From Pseudomonas parafulva (GTDB lineage Bacteria; Pseudomonadota; Gammaproteobacteria; Pseudomonadales; Pseudomonadaceae), in assembly GCF_002021815.1 (NCBI RefSeq), contig NZ_CP019952.1:4433001-4497000 (forward strand): a stretch of DNA of 64,000 bases, read 5' to 3'. A model generated the notes under the pieces. The model did no database searches. It saw nothing but the letters and a program-made list of their open reading frames with translations, and had not been told where the DNA came from. Made by a program: the position numbers and the translations under genes. Positions 62,590-64,000 of the stretch are shown in pieces. Every line of letters begins with the position of its first letter. Positions within the stretch are counted from its first letter, which is position 1.

Positions 62590-63462
62590 TCATTCCTCCG
62601 CAGCGCTATGGCGCAGACGGTTAATACGGTTCTCGCTCCACTGCTTGAGCAGCAGGATGAAGAGCGCCAGGATCAGCAACAGGCTGGCCACGCTGAAGGC
62701 CGCCACGTGGTTGTACTCGTTGTAGAGAATTTCCACATGCAGCGGCAAGGTATTGGTCACACCGCGAATATGCCCGGAAACGACCGACACTGCGCCAAAC
62801 TCCCCCATCGCCCGTGCCGTGCACAACACCACGCCATAGATCAGGCCCCACTTGATGTTGGGCAGCGTCACATGCCAGAACATCTGCCAGCCATTGGCAC
62901 CAAGCAGTCGGGCGGCTTCTTCTTCCTGGGTGCCTTGCTCCTGCATCAGCGGAATCAGCTCGCGGGCCACGAACGGCACCGTCACGAAGATGGTGGCCAG
63001 GACGATGCCCGGCAGGGCGAAGACGATCTGGATGTCGTGATCCTGCAGCCACGGCCCGAACAGGCCCTGGGCGCCGAACATGAGCACGTAGACCAGGCCG
63101 GCGATCACGGGCGACACTGAAAACGGCAGGTCGATCAGGGTGACCAGAATACTTTTGCCGCGGAAGTTGTACTTGCTCACGCACCATGCCGCGCTGACGC
63201 CGAACACCAGGTTCAGCGGCACCGAAATGGCAACGGCAAGCAGGGTGAGCTTCAGGGCCGACAACGCGTCGGGTTCGAAGATGGCTTCGAAGAAGGTACC
63301 GAACCCATTCTTCAGGGCCTGGGAAACCACGATGACCAACGGCAACAGCAGAAACAGTGCAAACACCAGCCAGCCAAGGCCGATAAGCAGCCGCCGCGAT
63401 GTGGCGCTGCCGCGACGGGCGGCGTTGGCGGCGGCGGTTGCATTCAGGGAAGAACTGGACAT
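62590..63462 (-). CDS. cysW: Sulfate/thiosulfate ABC permease CysW
   Basis: One of two membrane subunits of the sulfate importer. The 290 residues have six hydrophobic helices and the EAA loop [20 protein letters not shown] that contacts CysA near residue 190. ATG 63462 follows AAGGAGG at ideal spacing; upstream in-frame codons belong to the intergenic overlap. cysT ends 12 bp upstream and cysA begins four bp downstream. Confidence 0.95.
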   Translation of the reverse strand: MSSSSLNATAAANAARRGSATSRRLLIGLGWLVFALFLLLPLVIVVSQALKNGFGTFFEAIFEPDALSALKLTLLAVAISVPLNLVFGVSAAWCVSKYNFRGKSILVTLIDLPFSVSPVIAGLVYVLMFGAQGLFGPWLQDHDIQIVFALPGIVLATIFVTVPFVARELIPLMQEQGTQEEEAARLLGANGWQMFWHVTLPNIKWGLIYGVVLCTARAMGEFGAVSVVSGHIRGVTNTLPLHVEILYNEYNHVAAFSVASLLLILALFILLLKQWSENRINRLRHSAAEE

Positions 63463-63473
63463 GCCGACCTCCT

Positions 63474-64000
63474 TCAAGGGGTTTCGATGCGGCGCTGCAA
63501 CAAGTTGATCAGCAGCAGCAGGATGAAGGAAACCACCAGCATCAACACGCCGATGGCGGTAGCGCCGGTGTAGTCGTACTGGTCGAGCTTGACCATGATC
63601 AGCAAGGGCAGGATCTCGGTTTTCATCGGCATGTTGCCGGCGATGAAAATGACCGATCCGTATTCACCCACCCCACGGGCGAACGCCAGGGCAAAGCCGG
63701 TGAGCCAGGCCGGCAGCAGGGCCGGGGCCAGCACATGGCGAAACACCTGCAGCGGTCTGGCGCCCAGGCAGGCAGCGGCTTCTTCGACCTCGCGTGGGAT
63801 GTCTGCCAGCACTGGCTGTACCGTGCGCACCACGAACGGCAGGGTGACGAACGTCAGCGCCAGGGTAATGCCCAGGGGGGTGTAGGCGATCTTGAAGCCC
63901 AGGTCGGTTGCGAATTGGCCGACCCAGCCAGCCGGCGCGTACAGCGCGGTGAGCGCGATGCCGGCCACTGCCGTTGGAAGGGCGAAGGGCAAATCGATCA
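63474..64000 (-). CDS. cysT: Sulfate/thiosulfate ABC permease CysT, truncated by window edge
   Basis: The C-terminal ~175 residues of the second permease subunit. The frame is open to the last base of the window, so the start lies beyond. It shows [18 protein letters not shown], the EAA loop [21 protein letters not shown] near the middle, and helices ending [19 protein letters not shown]. The adjoining cysW and cysA confirm the identity. Its binding-protein gene (sbp) is expected just outside. Confidence 0.93.
   Translation of the reverse strand, partial: IDLPFALPTAVAGIALTALYAPAGWVGQFATDLGFKIAYTPLGITLALTFVTLPFVVRTVQPVLADIPREVEEAAACLGARPLQVFRHVLAPALLPAWLTGFALAFARGVGEYGSVIFIAGNMPMKTEILPLLIMVKLDQYDYTGATAIGVLMLVVSFILLLLINLLQRRIETP

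Noticed and set aside
1..64000. CRISPR array, tRNA or rRNA genes
   Set aside because: No regularly spaced direct repeats and no cloverleaf or rRNA-like sequence were noticed on reading; a dedicated search was not possible.

Overview
The window reads as a Pseudomonas chromosome, most likely the P. putida group. The backbone gene order (ilvD, folA, cadA/cadR, thyA, lgt, TauE-like, NRDE, ptsP, rppH, ilvA, rpiA, serA, cysTWA) matches, from memory, the P. putida KT2440 neighbourhood. The backbone is GC-rich with G/C-ending codons. Roughly 31 kb in the middle (about 8830-39788) is visibly richer in A+T and full of accessory genes.

Backbone left arm (1-8829): the 3' part of ilvD, a remnant of a DAACS-type symporter, folA, a DUF2868/DUF3482 membrane-protein/GTPase pair, the Cd/Zn/Pb exporter cadA with its divergent MerR-type regulator cadR, and the 3' end of thyA. 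Backbone right arm (39789-64000): the 5' part of the same thyA, lgt, a TauE/SafE permease, an NRDE protein, ptsP, rppH, a DUF2269 membrane protein, divergent ilvA and rpiA, two tandem SdiA-regulated-like proteins, an FAH-family hydrolase, a D-2-hydroxyglutarate-dehydrogenase-like flavoprotein divergent from serA, several small metabolic genes, a MetQ-like binding protein with a sigma54-activator-like AAA+ protein, and the sulfate ABC genes cysA, cysW and cysT (cut by the window end).

The island: a mobile element has split thyA. The two native fragments together give about 324 codons, the length of an intact gene, so the insertion is clean. At its right end sits a five-cistron operon with 1-4 bp overlaps: tyrosine recombinase (409 aa), a larger tyrosine-recombinase-fold protein with a degenerate active site (793 aa), a second recombinase (697 aa), a small HTH/coiled-coil protein (170 aa), and a complete but divergent thymidylate synthase (277 aa). 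The recombinase set matches, from memory, the intA-tfp-intB-srap core of strand-biased circularizing integrative elements (SE-6945 type). The element therefore destroys thyA on entry and supplies a replacement from its own integration operon.

The cargo looks like a defence island: an Avs-like STAND NTPase with an N-terminal PD-(D/E)XK nuclease, next to a DUF5677-like protein; a soluble histidine kinase overlapping a membrane-anchored receiver protein; a small DEDD exoribonuclease; an SMC/Rad50-like ATPase with zinc hook and a RloC/PrrC-like R-E-H triad; a membrane protein behind a near-perfect LexA box; and a complete retron (promoter, ncRNA with perfect 14-bp a1/a2 repeats, RT fused to a TOPRIM domain). 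An MvaT-type xenogeneic silencer, an XRE-type regulator and many small unknown genes complete it. Two related ~115-bp repeats in inverted orientation lie at about 15.7 kb and 29.5 kb, bracketing the kinase-to-silencer segment.

No tRNA, rRNA or CRISPR array was recognised.
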